From positions 1-39,732 of the forward strand of contig NZ_AASE01000020.1 in assembly GCF_000168715.1 (NCBI RefSeq): a DNA stretch of 39,732 nt, read 5' to 3'. Positions 15,395 through 23,616 of the stretch are shown here, piece by piece; positions within the stretch are counted from its first letter, which is position 1; every line of letters starts with the position of its first letter. The notes under the pieces are model-generated. The model was not told the origin of the DNA, searched no databases, and saw only the letters and a list, made by a program, of their open reading frames with translations. The DNA comes from Chlorobium ferrooxidans DSM 13031 (GTDB lineage: Bacteria > Bacteroidota > Chlorobiia > Chlorobiales > Chlorobiaceae). The position numbers were made by a program, and so were the translations under genes.

Positions 15395-16018
15395 TTATTC
15401 TCCGCCACTCTTTTCCTGCTGTGCTGCCTCGGCTGCCTTCTTCTCTTTCTCTGCCAGTGCCTTTGCCTGAAGTTCAGCATTCTTGCGCTTCTTGGCCTCA
15501 GCCTCCTGATTGGTGAGGTTACCGAAATGGTAGAGCAGGTTCTGGCGGTCAAACTGTGAAAAATCGCTCACCGGTGTGTGCACCAGGCAGTCGGTCGGAC
15601 ATACATTGGTACAGAGGCCGCAGGTCATGCATTTGGCCGTGTCAATATCAAATACGGGAACCCAGAACTTTTTCTGCTGTCCGTCAGAGGTCTTTCCGCA
15701 AACCGCAAGGTCATCGGCGGCAACCTTGATGGTCTCGATGGTAATACAGCTTATCGGGCAGGCCCGTTCGCACTGGCCGCAACCGATGCAGTCCTCAATA
15801 TTGTTGTAGAGGCGGTACCGTCCGTTCAAAGGGGTAGGAATGACCTCCCTTGGATACTGCAGGGTACAGAGTCCGTCCACCTGACGGAAATAGTCAACAT
15901 CGTCAACACCGGCATCACCCTTGCGCTTTGTAGCATTGAAAAAATGCTTGAGGGTGATTCCCAATCCGGTGGCAATCGTGACTGCTCCGGTTTTTATATT
16001 GCTGAAATACTCACTCAT
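15395..16018 (-). CDS. nuoI: complex I subunit I, 2x[4Fe-4S] ferredoxin-like
   Basis: NuoI carries clusters N6a and N6b, which relay electrons to the terminal cluster in NuoB. Both CxxCxxCxxxCP motifs are present: C77/C80/C83/C87 and C130/C133/C136/C140. In an enzyme without NuoEFG this subunit is a likely docking point for the electron donor, probably a ferredoxin-type protein (inference). The last 37 residues (171-207) form a highly charged Ala/Lys/Glu-rich tail predicted to be helical, which is not part of the core fold. It follows nuoH by 43 bases. Confidence 0.96.
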   Translation of the reverse strand: MSEYFSNIKTGAVTIATGLGITLKHFFNATKRKGDAGVDDVDYFRQVDGLCTLQYPREVIPTPLNGRYRLYNNIEDCIGCGQCERACPISCITIETIKVAADDLAVCGKTSDGQQKKFWVPVFDIDTAKCMTCGLCTNVCPTDCLVHTPVSDFSQFDRQNLLYHFGNLTNQEAEAKKRKNAELQAKALAEKEKKAAEAAQQEKSGGE

Positions 16019-16061
16019 AATCTAATGGACATTTCTTTCCTGCATTGACTGTTGAACACGC

Positions 16062-17180
16062 TTACGGTACATAGATTTCCCAGATCGCCGTCAGCACAAA
16101 GCTGACAAAGGCAAACGGGGTCAGAACTTTCCAGCAGAGGTACATGAGCTGGTCAACCCTCAGGCGGGGAAGCGTCCAGCGCAGCCACATCTGCACAAAA
16201 ATAAAGAAGAACCCTTTCATCACCATCCAGAAGACACCCCAGACCGGGCCGTTTGTCATATCGTTCAGGGCAAAGGATCCGATATTTGGCAGTGGCGAGT
16301 TCCACCCTCCGAGAAAGACGATCGAGATGATGGCTGAAACCATAAACATGCTGCCGTACTCTGCAAGAAAGATGACGGCGAACTTCATGCCGGAGTATTC
16401 GGTAAAGTAACCGGCAACCAGCTCGGATTCCGCTTCCGGAATATCAAACGGGGCGCGGTTTACCTCTGCAAGCGAGGCGATAAAGTAGATCAGGAACGGA
16501 AGCCAGGCAATCGGCGACTGAAAGAGGAAGAAGTTGGCAAATCCCCATGGACCGGACTGCATCACATTGATCTGCTGCATATCAAGCGTACCGGCCATCA
16601 TGGCGCCACAGAGCAGGGCGATAGCCGCCGGAATCTCATAACTGACAATCTGGGCGACACTGCGGACTGCACCGTAAAGCGACCACTTGTTGTTGGATCC
16701 CCATCCGGCAGCAAGAATACCGACCACCTCGATGGAGACGATGCCGATGGCAAAAAAGAGACCGACATTCAGGCTTGCACCGATAAAGGCAGGGCTGAAC
16801 GGGAGCACGGCATAGGCAAGGAATGATCCGACAAAGAGGATGCCGGGTCCGATAACAAAGAGAAACTTGTCGGCTGAAGAGGGAACGATGTCCTCTTTCT
16901 GCAGAAGCTTCAGGATATCGGCAAGCGTCTGCAGGATACCCCACTTTCCAACCTCCATAGGACCGAGACGATCCTGCATGAATGCGGAGATTTTCCGTTC
17001 ACCGTATACACCGTAGGTCAGTGCATAGACAGCGATAAAAACAAGCGGGATGGCTGCAAGAATTACCATACCGAGAGGCAGACCCATCGGAGCAAAACCG
17101 GTAAGCGCTTCCGACCAGGCATTAAGACTGTTACCCATAAGAAAAGGCATGCTAAATTGCGATAAAGCGGTTACACTCAT
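16062..17180 (-). CDS. nuoH: complex I subunit H
   Basis: NuoH forms the membrane part of the quinone-binding chamber and the start of the proton path. The 372-residue protein shows the two family signatures, [15 protein letters not shown] (about 60-74) and [20 protein letters not shown] (about 239-258). It has about eight or nine helices. Its start overlaps the nuoD stop by four bases (ATGA), indicating translational coupling. The N-terminus is roughly 30 residues longer than the minimal family version. Confidence 0.97.
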   Translation of the reverse strand: MSVTALSQFSMPFLMGNSLNAWSEALTGFAPMGLPLGMVILAAIPLVFIAVYALTYGVYGERKISAFMQDRLGPMEVGKWGILQTLADILKLLQKEDIVPSSADKFLFVIGPGILFVGSFLAYAVLPFSPAFIGASLNVGLFFAIGIVSIEVVGILAAGWGSNNKWSLYGAVRSVAQIVSYEIPAAIALLCGAMMAGTLDMQQINVMQSGPWGFANFFLFQSPIAWLPFLIYFIASLAEVNRAPFDIPEAESELVAGYFTEYSGMKFAVIFLAEYGSMFMVSAIISIVFLGGWNSPLPNIGSFALNDMTNGPVWGVFWMVMKGFFFIFVQMWLRWTLPRLRVDQLMYLCWKVLTPFAFVSFVLTAIWEIYVP

Positions 17181-18379
17181 CTGTCAACCTCCCCGAGCAC
17201 GATATCGATGCTGCCGATAATGGCAACCAGATCAGGTATCAACTGACCTTTGGAAAGATCCTTCATGGCTGAAAGATTGACAAAACAGGATGAACGGGCT
17301 TTGCAGCGGAGCGGTTTGGTTGATTTCCCATCGCTCTGAATGTAAAAGCCAAGCTCGCCGCGAGGGTTCTCCGCCCTGCCGTAAACCTCTCCGGCTTTTG
17401 GTCGGATGCGTTTCGGTATGGCCGCTTTCGGATCAAACCCTTCAGCGGATGGCATTTTGGAGATACACTGCTCAATAATGTTCAGGCTCTCGTCGATTTC
17501 AAGAGCACGGACAAGGTGACGTGAAAGACAGTCGCCGATCTCCGAGTGACGCCCGTCAGGCACACAGACCTTGAAATCAAGCTCGGGGTAGACCGAGTAG
17601 GGGTCGTTGCGTCTCAGATCCCACTTGACGCCGGATCCGCGAAGCATCGGGCCGCTCCAGCCGTAGTTGATGGCTACATCTGCAGGCATGATGCCGATAC
17701 CGATGGTACGCTTGATAAAGATTTCGTTTTCCGTGAGCAGGCGGTAAAGCTCTTTGGCCTGGGGACGGAAGTAATCGACAAACTCCTTGACCCGCTTGGT
17801 GAAATCGGCCGGGATATCCTGAGAAAGGCCGCCGATCCAGATATAGTTATAGAGCATTCGAGCGCCGGATGCCCATTCAAGCAGGGAGAGGATATGTTCC
17901 CGGTCACGGAAACAGAAGAGAAACGGGGTGAAGGCACCGAGATCAATGCCGTAGGTACCGATAGCGACAAGGTGTGATGCTATGCGGTTGAGCTCGGCCA
18001 CGATGACGCGGATAAACTCGACACGCCTCGGGATTTCGATATCAAGCAGCTTCTCGACCGTGATGGCATAGGCAAACTCGCTGTTCATGCCGGAGAGGTA
18101 GTCCATCCGGTCGGTATAGGGAACAATTGCCGGATAGTCGACATTCTCGCAATACTTTTCAAAACAGCGGTGCAGATAGCCGAGATAGGGCTCTGCTTCG
18201 GTGATCACCTCACCGTCGGTAAGACACTCCAGCTTGAGAACACCGTGGGTTGACGGGTGCTGGGGGCCCATGGCCAGAACCATCTGGTCGGTCGCAAGGC
18301 CCTTTTCTATCACAACGACATTGTTGTCTTTTCGGGTAACCCTGACCGAACCCAGTCCAGCTATATCTAATTCCTGCAT
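17177..18379 (-). CDS. nuoD: complex I subunit D (49 kDa)
   Basis: NuoD lines the quinone site together with NuoB and is evolutionarily related to hydrogenase large subunits, but without nickel ligands. [14 protein letters not shown] with the quinone-site histidine, [14 protein letters not shown] and the C-terminal IGEVDR-like ending (VLGEVDR) are all visible. It has 400 residues and is not fused to NuoC, unlike E. coli. It follows nuoC by 33 bases. Confidence 0.97.
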   Translation of the reverse strand: MQELDIAGLGSVRVTRKDNNVVVIEKGLATDQMVLAMGPQHPSTHGVLKLECLTDGEVITEAEPYLGYLHRCFEKYCENVDYPAIVPYTDRMDYLSGMNSEFAYAITVEKLLDIEIPRRVEFIRVIVAELNRIASHLVAIGTYGIDLGAFTPFLFCFRDREHILSLLEWASGARMLYNYIWIGGLSQDIPADFTKRVKEFVDYFRPQAKELYRLLTENEIFIKRTIGIGIMPADVAINYGWSGPMLRGSGVKWDLRRNDPYSVYPELDFKVCVPDGRHSEIGDCLSRHLVRALEIDESLNIIEQCISKMPSAEGFDPKAAIPKRIRPKAGEVYGRAENPRGELGFYIQSDGKSTKPLRCKARSSCFVNLSAMKDLSKGQLIPDLVAIIGSIDIVLGEVDR

Positions 18380-18412
18380 ACGTGAGCTGCTTTTTACTGT
18401 TATAATCTTTTT

Positions 18413-18931
18413 TTAGTAGGGTACCTTTATACCGTGGTAGCTCTCCTGTACCTTGTAATCCTTGCGAAGCGGGAACCCTTCCCAGTCATCGGGGCAGAGA
18501 ATCCTTCTGAAATCGGGATGACCGGTAAAATCGATACCGAACATGTCATAAGCCTCCCGTTCATGCCAGTTTGCTGTATGCCATACGCACGACACGGTCG
18601 GGATAGCTCCCCCGCTGCGCGGGCAGCTCACCTTGACGGCAAGCCTGTGGCCCAGAGCACCAAGCGACTCAAGGTTGCAGACAATGCCGAGCTTCTCTTC
18701 AGGGAAGTAATCTACACCCGAAAGGCAGGCCATGTAATTAAATTTCAGCTTTGCATGATCACGCATGAAGAGCGCAATATCCTGCCAGAGTGAAGCATCA
18801 AGCACCTCAAAAAACGGCATGGTCGCGTTACCGTCAAACTCCGATACGGCACTGCCGAACTGCTCCCGAATAATCGCGTATGCTGCAGCACTCTCTTTTA
18901 CCGACTGCGAAATAACTGTTCCTTCTGCCAT
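18413..18931 (-). CDS. nuoC: complex I subunit C (30 kDa)
   Basis: NuoC is a structural subunit of the peripheral arm. The signature WHEREAYDMFGIDFTGHPD, followed by RRILCPDDWEGFPLRKDY, is fully present in the last third of its 172 residues. It lies between nuoB and nuoD and is a separate gene. Confidence 0.97.
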   Translation of the reverse strand: MAEGTVISQSVKESAAAYAIIREQFGSAVSEFDGNATMPFFEVLDASLWQDIALFMRDHAKLKFNYMACLSGVDYFPEEKLGIVCNLESLGALGHRLAVKVSCPRSGGAIPTVSCVWHTANWHEREAYDMFGIDFTGHPDFRRILCPDDWEGFPLRKDYKVQESYHGIKVPY

Positions 18932-18954
18932 CTGACTTCAAGCCTTGTTTTTAG

Positions 18955-19524
18955 TTATGCTCCGACTGCCTTGCGCTCCTCAGCAATAACAGCCTGGGGA
19001 TCAACACTCTTCTCTGCCAGTTTTTTCAGTGCATCAGCTCTTGAGAGACCTATCTGCTCCATGCGGATAAGCTCCTGAATCTTCATAAGACCGCCGATAA
19101 GCGCTTCAGGCCGCGGAGGGCAGCCCGGCACATAGACATCAACAGGAATAACCCGGTCTACACCCTTGAGCACGTGGTATCCATGCTCCCAGTAGGGGCC
19201 GCCGCAGTTGGAACAGCTCCCCATGGAGAGTACATAACGGGGTTCGGGCATCTGCTCGTAGAGACGCACAACCCGCTCGGCCATCTTCATGGTAACGGTA
19301 CCTGCAACAATCATAAGGTCGGACTGACGGGGGGAGGAACGGGGAAATATACCAAAACGCTCGAGGTCATAGTTGGATGCGTTGGTAGCCATCATCTCGA
19401 TAGCACAACAGGCAAGACCGAAACCCATCGGCCAGATTGATGACAGACGAGCCCAGTTCAGGACGTTGTCAACCGATGTCACCAGCACGTTATGCTTTGT
19501 TATTCCGGCATCAAGTAAACCCAT
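18955..19524 (-). CDS. nuoB: complex I subunit B, N2 cluster
   Basis: NuoB holds cluster N2, which reduces quinone. The ligands are C39 and C40 ([10 protein letters not shown]), C104 (MGSCSNCGG) and C135 (VPGCPPRPE). The protein has 189 residues. The last 45 or so residues extend beyond the core, with a charged tail ([19 protein letters not shown]). It is 28 bases after nuoA. Confidence 0.97.
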   Translation of the reverse strand: MGLLDAGITKHNVLVTSVDNVLNWARLSSIWPMGFGLACCAIEMMATNASNYDLERFGIFPRSSPRQSDLMIVAGTVTMKMAERVVRLYEQMPEPRYVLSMGSCSNCGGPYWEHGYHVLKGVDRVIPVDVYVPGCPPRPEALIGGLMKIQELIRMEQIGLSRADALKKLAEKSVDPQAVIAEERKAVGA

Positions 19525-19552
19525 AACCTAAAGTAAATATGGTGAATAGTAG

Positions 19553-19984
19553 TTAATTCCCGAGTGTGGAGGTTTTTCGTACCGGCATTTCAGGCATCTT
19601 CGGAATGTTAGGAGTTGGCCTGACCCAGTCGAGATCACCTTTTACCCATGCATAAACAAGGCCGAGCACAAGAATGCCGGCAAAGAGAAGCGCCTCAACA
19701 AGAGCGAACTCTCCAAGCTGCTTGAAGACCGTAGCCCAGGGGAAGAGAAAGACAACCTCAACGTCAAAAATGATAAAGATAAGGGCGACGACATAAAAGC
19801 GGATATTGAACTTGACCCAGGCACTGCCGACAGCCTCTTCGCCGCACTCATAGGTTGAGTTCTTGGCCGGATTGGGTCTCTGGGGGCGCAGCATGCGGGC
19901 GGTAAGAAAACCACCGGCTACAAAAACAATTCCAAGGGCAAGAAAAACAAAGACATTGCCAAAATTACTCAGCGTCTGGTCCAT
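19553..19984 (-). CDS. nuoA: complex I subunit A, first gene of the operon
   Basis: NuoA is a three-helix membrane subunit. Signature segments [20 protein letters not shown] and [13 protein letters not shown] are present in its 143 residues. It opens the 11-gene operon nuoA-B-C-D-H-I-J-K-L-M-N. No NuoE, F or G gene is present before it: the upstream neighbour belongs to another transcription unit and ends in a terminator at 20094-20125. The operon promoter should lie in 19985-20090. Confidence 0.96.
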   Translation of the reverse strand: MDQTLSNFGNVFVFLALGIVFVAGGFLTARMLRPQRPNPAKNSTYECGEEAVGSAWVKFNIRFYVVALIFIIFDVEVVFLFPWATVFKQLGEFALVEALLFAGILVLGLVYAWVKGDLDWVRPTPNIPKMPEMPVRKTSTLGN

Positions 19985-20093
19985 GTAGTACTATTTGATT
20001 TTAATCCCGGGCTGCCTGGAAACAATTGGAGATCCTGTAGCGATAACGTTCAACCAGGAGCGCAAATATAAAAAAATTTTCTTTCTGACACAG

Positions 20094-20125
20094 AAAAAAA
20101 ACCGGCGTTCTCATCCAGTGCCGGT
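20094..20125 (-). terminator. intrinsic terminator of the PAP2/ferrochelatase/TPR cluster
   Basis: On the minus strand accggc pairs with gccggt across a 13-base loop and is followed by eight T. It lies about 75 bases after the stop of the small membrane protein gene and upstream of nuoA. Confidence 0.75.
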
Positions 20126-20198
20126 CTCTGTGCGAAAATCACAATTGTGAAGGGTAAAACTAACATTATTTCACTATTCACAAAACTCTTTTAGTCTG

Positions 20199-20450
20199 TT
20201 ACTGACTGCCGCTTTTGATTTTATCGCCCAAACGAATAAAAAGCCTTAATAAAACAAGAGTAACAAAGATGGCGATAAGCAGAATAATGGAGTGGGCTGC
20301 AATCCATGATCCGGTAAAAGCGCTCAATGCAGTGCCGAATGTCGCGGTAATCAGCAGCCAGACGATCGGAAGCCACGCCACACCGACAACCGCCGTGAGG
20401 GTTGGCTTCATAAACCGCTTGCGAGTCTCTTTATCAGGGAAAAATTTCAT
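20199..20450 (-). CDS. small two-helix membrane protein, unknown function
   Basis: This 83-residue protein has two clear hydrophobic segments (about 17-40 and 50-72), a basic N-terminus (KETRKRFMK) and a basic C-terminal tail (RLGDKIKSG). I do not recognise a family. It begins 6 bases after the TPR gene and is the last gene before a terminator, so it is expressed with that cluster. The coding call rests on operon position and the sensible membrane topology. Confidence 0.7.
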   Translation of the reverse strand: MKFFPDKETRKRFMKPTLTAVVGVAWLPIVWLLITATFGTALSAFTGSWIAAHSIILLIAIFVTLVLLRLFIRLGDKIKSGSQ

Positions 20451-20456
20451 ATTTAT

Positions 20457-21050
20457 TTAAAAATAGAGGCTTCCTATCTGTTCCGCCATTTCGGCGTCAA
20501 GTGTTTTCAGGATTTCATACTCCTTTTTCAGCCCGGCCATATCACCTCTCGAAAGATAGTACATGGCAATCTTGTAGTGTGATTCAACACTCTCAGGCTC
20601 AAGCCGGAGGGCCGATTCAAAGGCCTCTTTTGCCTTCTCATACTCCCCGAGATCAAGCCAGGTATCGCCGATTACTCCGTAAACTCCGGCATATCCGGGA
20701 TCAATATCGAGGGCTTTCTGCAGGGTCTTCAGGGCCTCCTCCTCCTTGCCAAGGGTCAACTGCACAAAACCGAGGTGCTTGTATGCCTCAAGAAAACCGG
20801 GGTCAACGGCAATGGTTTTCAGCAGATCACAACCTGCTTTCCGGAAATTGCTCATGGAGAGATTGGTCACCGCCCTGGCGTAGAGTGCTTGCGCATCGCG
20901 CCGGTTCAACTCAAGAACCCGGTTGAGCAGGATCAGCGCATCACTGTTGCGCTGCTCGTGCATGCAGTCGAGTGCCTGCTCATAGAGCGTGCGCGCATCA
21001 AGGGAGTCCGTTTCCCGCTCTCTCTGTTCTCTGCCATCGATACTATTCAA
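20457..21050 (-). CDS. TPR-repeat protein
   Basis: The 197-residue protein is almost entirely tetratricopeptide repeats, helical hairpins that bind other proteins. Four to five units are visible from about residue 20 to 175, for example AYKHLGFVQLTLGKEEEALK and VYGVIGDTWLDLGEYEKAKE. There is no signal peptide, so it is probably cytoplasmic. It overlaps the ferrochelatase-family gene by eight bases. Its partner is unknown; the neighbouring chelatase-like protein is one candidate. Confidence 0.88.
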   Translation of the reverse strand: MNSIDGREQRERETDSLDARTLYEQALDCMHEQRNSDALILLNRVLELNRRDAQALYARAVTNLSMSNFRKAGCDLLKTIAVDPGFLEAYKHLGFVQLTLGKEEEALKTLQKALDIDPGYAGVYGVIGDTWLDLGEYEKAKEAFESALRLEPESVESHYKIAMYYLSRGDMAGLKKEYEILKTLDAEMAEQIGSLYF

Positions 21051-22143
21051 TGTAGCTGAATTTTTTCAGTTTCGGCTCAATACACTCTCCGGGCGTTTCC
21101 ATGGCATGTTGCAGATTGTCCAGCCATTGCAGCTCTGCGAGAACCTTTTCGCCGAGCCAGCGGCCAAAATCGGGATCGTCGTTTATGCAGCGCACATACT
21201 GGGCAACCGGAAAACCGGCCTTGTCGAGTTGTTTTTTTGCATCGTACTCGGTTTCGCTGTTGTCGGCAAAAAAACCGTAGGGGAACATGACCACTCCTTC
21301 GTAGCCATCCTCCCGGTAATCCTCCAATGCTTTTTCAATGGTCTCGGCAGTCCACTCCCCTCCGTTGGAGTGGTTAATGCACCCCTGGCGAACATCAGTG
21401 AAGATATTGCGGGGGTCCGCCATGATCTTCTGCTTCATCACCTCGAAAAATGCGATAGTCTCTTCAAGACCGGTAAAAACCTTCGGAGTATTCCCGTGCC
21501 GGTCCCTGACCAGAGTACCATGAATGACAAGGACAAGACCGATCTTTCCTCCCCCCTTCAGGCTCCGGATCTTTTGGGAGAGCTGTGCAAAGAGGTAGTC
21601 AATATAGATCCGGTGAAGAGCGTCATCACTCCAGAGCCTGCTCATCACCTTTACCAGGGCGAAACTCCCCTCACCGCAGACATCCATAACCATCTGGCAG
21701 GCCACACCGCAGGAGAATGCGGACTCAACAGGAATCATCGGCACTACAACTATGCCGTCGTAATCCCGGCGAAGCTCCGAGAGCATATCGTCAAGGTAGG
21801 GCGGAACAAAGTAGTAGGCATCAAATACCCTGACATCAGCCTTTGCAAGAAACCCGCTTCCGTATCTGTCAAGAGCCGCCTCAAGCGTTTTTGTCTGCGC
21901 CCGGTTTATGGCAATAAGCTTTGAACGGTAACGATTGAGCTTCCAGTTGATATAGTGCTTGGTTGAACGGTAATCAGCAATAAAATAGATCAGGGCTGTC
22001 GGCACCTTGACAATCTGGCGGGTAACGACCAGAAGAATCCTTCTCGAACTCGGCCAAAGATTCCTGATCGTCAGCTTGTCAACCTCTCCGTATGTTGTAA
22101 CAACAACGGCATATCTCTTGCGCTTCACAACCCCGTCCACCAT
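21043..22143 (-). CDS. ferrochelatase-family protein
   Basis: The C-terminal half matches the chelatase fold. H208 (LVIHGT) and E297 (GFFADNSETEYD) correspond to the metal-site His183 and Glu264 of Bacillus ferrochelatase (in SAHSLP and VADHLEVLYD). A classical enzyme inserts Fe2+ into porphyrin as the last step of heme synthesis. The region between is unusual (RDRHGNTPKVFTGLEET, CINHSNGGEW), and the N-terminus is basic and more divergent than in typical HemH. It may be the heme-forming enzyme or a diverged paralogue acting on another metal or tetrapyrrole. It overlaps the PAP2-like gene by 19 bases and the TPR gene by 8. Confidence 0.75.
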   Translation of the reverse strand: MVDGVVKRKRYAVVVTTYGEVDKLTIRNLWPSSRRILLVVTRQIVKVPTALIYFIADYRSTKHYINWKLNRYRSKLIAINRAQTKTLEAALDRYGSGFLAKADVRVFDAYYFVPPYLDDMLSELRRDYDGIVVVPMIPVESAFSCGVACQMVMDVCGEGSFALVKVMSRLWSDDALHRIYIDYLFAQLSQKIRSLKGGGKIGLVLVIHGTLVRDRHGNTPKVFTGLEETIAFFEVMKQKIMADPRNIFTDVRQGCINHSNGGEWTAETIEKALEDYREDGYEGVVMFPYGFFADNSETEYDAKKQLDKAGFPVAQYVRCINDDPDFGRWLGEKVLAELQWLDNLQHAMETPGECIEPKLKKFSYIE

Positions 22144-22718
22144 TTTAGCTCGGTAAAGATCACGGAAAAGCCGACAATACCGCCAATAAGGGTCTGCATG
22201 AAATTATGTGCTTTCAAATGGATTCTGGACCACATGAGAAGGGGTACAAGCAGGAGAAGCCATAAAGAGACAGCACCGAACTGCAAAAAAAGCAGCGCAA
22301 CAGAGGAGGTAAAGGTGAAGAGATGAATGCTGATTTTCCACTGAAGGGTTACCAGCAGAATAAAAACCATATTGACCGCATTGAAGAGAAGAATGCCGGA
22401 AAGCAGAGCCGGAGCATCAAGATGCTTCATAAACTCGTAACCGAGGGCGTTGATGGCCACCAGTACCAGGAGCGGAAGAAAGCGCTGCTCCCGAAAGGTG
22501 ATATTGTAATCGGAGACCTTCCCTATTTTTTTAAGACCGAAGATCAGAAGCATGGGGACAATCGTGCTTGAAAGAAAAAGCACCATCAGGTAGGAGATGT
22601 TGTGCGGGTCGGCACGGTATCCCAGCAGCACAATCGTTGTATAGACAGCCGGAGCAACCACAACCGGATTGATCACCCATGAAATAAAGTTTGCAAAACG
22701 TTTTAGATCAAACAGCAT
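22125..22718 (-). CDS. PAP2-like membrane protein with incomplete catalytic motif
   Basis: This six-helix membrane protein resembles the PAP2 phosphatase superfamily in its last third: KISIHLFTFTSS is at the position of the PSGH motif, and SRIHLKAHNFMQTLIGG at that of SRxxxxxHxxxD. The proline-serine-glycine of the second motif and the final Asp of the third are not present, so classical phosphatase activity is doubtful. ATG at 22718 (MLFDLKRF, 197 residues) is preferred; an upstream ATG at 22766 would add 16 basic residues. Neither start has a clear ribosome binding site. It is the first gene of a four-gene minus-strand cluster. Confidence 0.72.
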   Translation of the reverse strand: MLFDLKRFANFISWVINPVVVAPAVYTTIVLLGYRADPHNISYLMVLFLSSTIVPMLLIFGLKKIGKVSDYNITFREQRFLPLLVLVAINALGYEFMKHLDAPALLSGILLFNAVNMVFILLVTLQWKISIHLFTFTSSVALLFLQFGAVSLWLLLLVPLLMWSRIHLKAHNFMQTLIGGIVGFSVIFTELKWWTGL

Positions 22719-22813
22719 GGGCACATGACGAAATAATCGGGAATAAATAATTTTCTTGCGGCACACCCTGAAAAGTATGTCGAAAGATAGTTTTTATTAA
22801 AATAAAATCCACG

Positions 22814-22819
22814 TATATT
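22814..22819 (+). promoter_or_regulatory. possible -10 box of the tRNA-Leu genes
   Basis: TATATT lies 14 bases before the tRNA, in an A/T-rich stretch. No good -35 box is visible at the expected distance, so the call is tentative. Confidence 0.3.
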
Positions 22820-22833
22820 CGTAGTCTCACGTT

Positions 22834-22915
22834 GCGAGAGTGGTGAAATTGGTATACACGCTAGTCTTAGGAACTAGTGCCGTGAGGCGTAAGGGTTCGA
22901 GTCCCTTCTCTCGCA
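22834..22915 (+). tRNA. tRNA-Leu (anticodon TAG)
   Basis: A full cloverleaf can be drawn. Acceptor gcgagag pairs with ctctcgc, the anticodon arm is ctagt-cttagga-actag with anticodon TAG, there is a long class II variable arm, and the T-arm is aaggg-ttcgagt-ccctt. Discriminator is A at 22915; CCA is not encoded. It is followed 15 bases later by a second tRNA-Leu. Confidence 0.97.
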
Positions 22916-22930
22916 CTGAAATGTGAACAT

Positions 22931-23017
22931 GCCAAAGTGGCGGAACTGGTAGACGCGCTGGACTCAAAATCCAGTGGGTGCAAACTCGTGTGGGTTCGAG
23001 TCCCACCTTTGGTACCA
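22931..23017 (+). tRNA. tRNA-Leu (anticodon CAA), CCA encoded
   Basis: Acceptor gccaaag pairs with ctttggt, with a G-U pair at the end. The anticodon arm is ctgga-ctcaaaa-tccag with anticodon CAA. It has a class II variable arm and T-arm gtggg-ttcgagt-cccac. Unlike its neighbour, the 3' CCA (23015-23017) is encoded in the DNA. Confidence 0.97.
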
Positions 23018-23086
23018 ACAAAAAACAAAAGGCTCGCCAGTAGCTGACAGCGGCGACCTTAAGCATTTTACCGGGACACTCTCTTC

Positions 23087-23602
23087 ATGGATAGAATGTA
23101 TTCGCCGTGGCGTGAAGTATACATGCAGTCATTCAAGGATGACAAGCCTGCCGGTGCGAACGGAAAATCAGTGTTCGCTGATATTCCTCCCGAGGAGGAT
23201 GAGAAGCGTTTTGTGCTCTACCGGGCAAAAAAGTGCTTCATCATCATGAACCTCTACCCTTACAACTGCGGACACCTCATGGTGATCCCCTACCTCCAGA
23301 CTCCTGATTTCATCGATCTTGATCACGAAACAAAACTTGAGGTCATGGAGTTGACCGACCTGTGTATCCAGGCGCTCAAACTCACGCTCAGACCGCAGGG
23401 TTTCAATTTCGGAGCAAATCTCGGCAGGGTCGCCGGAGGCAGCGTTGATACGCACATTCACTTCCATATCGTACCCCGCTGGGAGGGCGACACCAATTTC
23501 ATGCCGGTGCTTGCTGATGCAAAAGTGCTCAGCAATGACCTCCGCTCCACTTACAGCAAGCTGAAAGAGGCTATCGCAGAGCTGACAAAGCCAAAGGCAT
23601 AG
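23087..23602 (+). CDS. HIT-family hydrolase/phosphorylase (Ap4A phosphorylase-like)
   Basis: The histidine-triad motif THIHFHIVPRW is at about residues 124-134. The surrounding MNLYPYNCGHLMVIPY and GFNFGANLGRVAGGSVDTH segments are close to the branch that includes the mycobacterial Ap4A phosphorylase Rv2613c. Such enzymes cleave dinucleoside polyphosphates or other nucleotide conjugates; the exact substrate here is uncertain. The protein has 171 residues and no signal peptide. ATG at 23087 or 23096 could be the start. A methyltransferase gene follows after 14 bases, probably on the same transcript. Confidence 0.88.
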   Translation: MDRMYSPWREVYMQSFKDDKPAGANGKSVFADIPPEEDEKRFVLYRAKKCFIIMNLYPYNCGHLMVIPYLQTPDFIDLDHETKLEVMELTDLCIQALKLTLRPQGFNFGANLGRVAGGSVDTHIHFHIVPRWEGDTNFMPVLADAKVLSNDLRSTYSKLKEAIAELTKPKA

Positions 23603-23616
23603 CACCCTTCCGGCCG

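Noticed and set aside
20989..21924. A 311-codon plus-strand frame.
   Set aside because: It is antisense to the ferrochelatase-family and TPR genes, which are coupled and have family motifs.
22827..23066. A 79-codon minus-strand frame.
   Set aside because: It covers the two tRNA-Leu genes and is the well-known translated-tRNA artefact.
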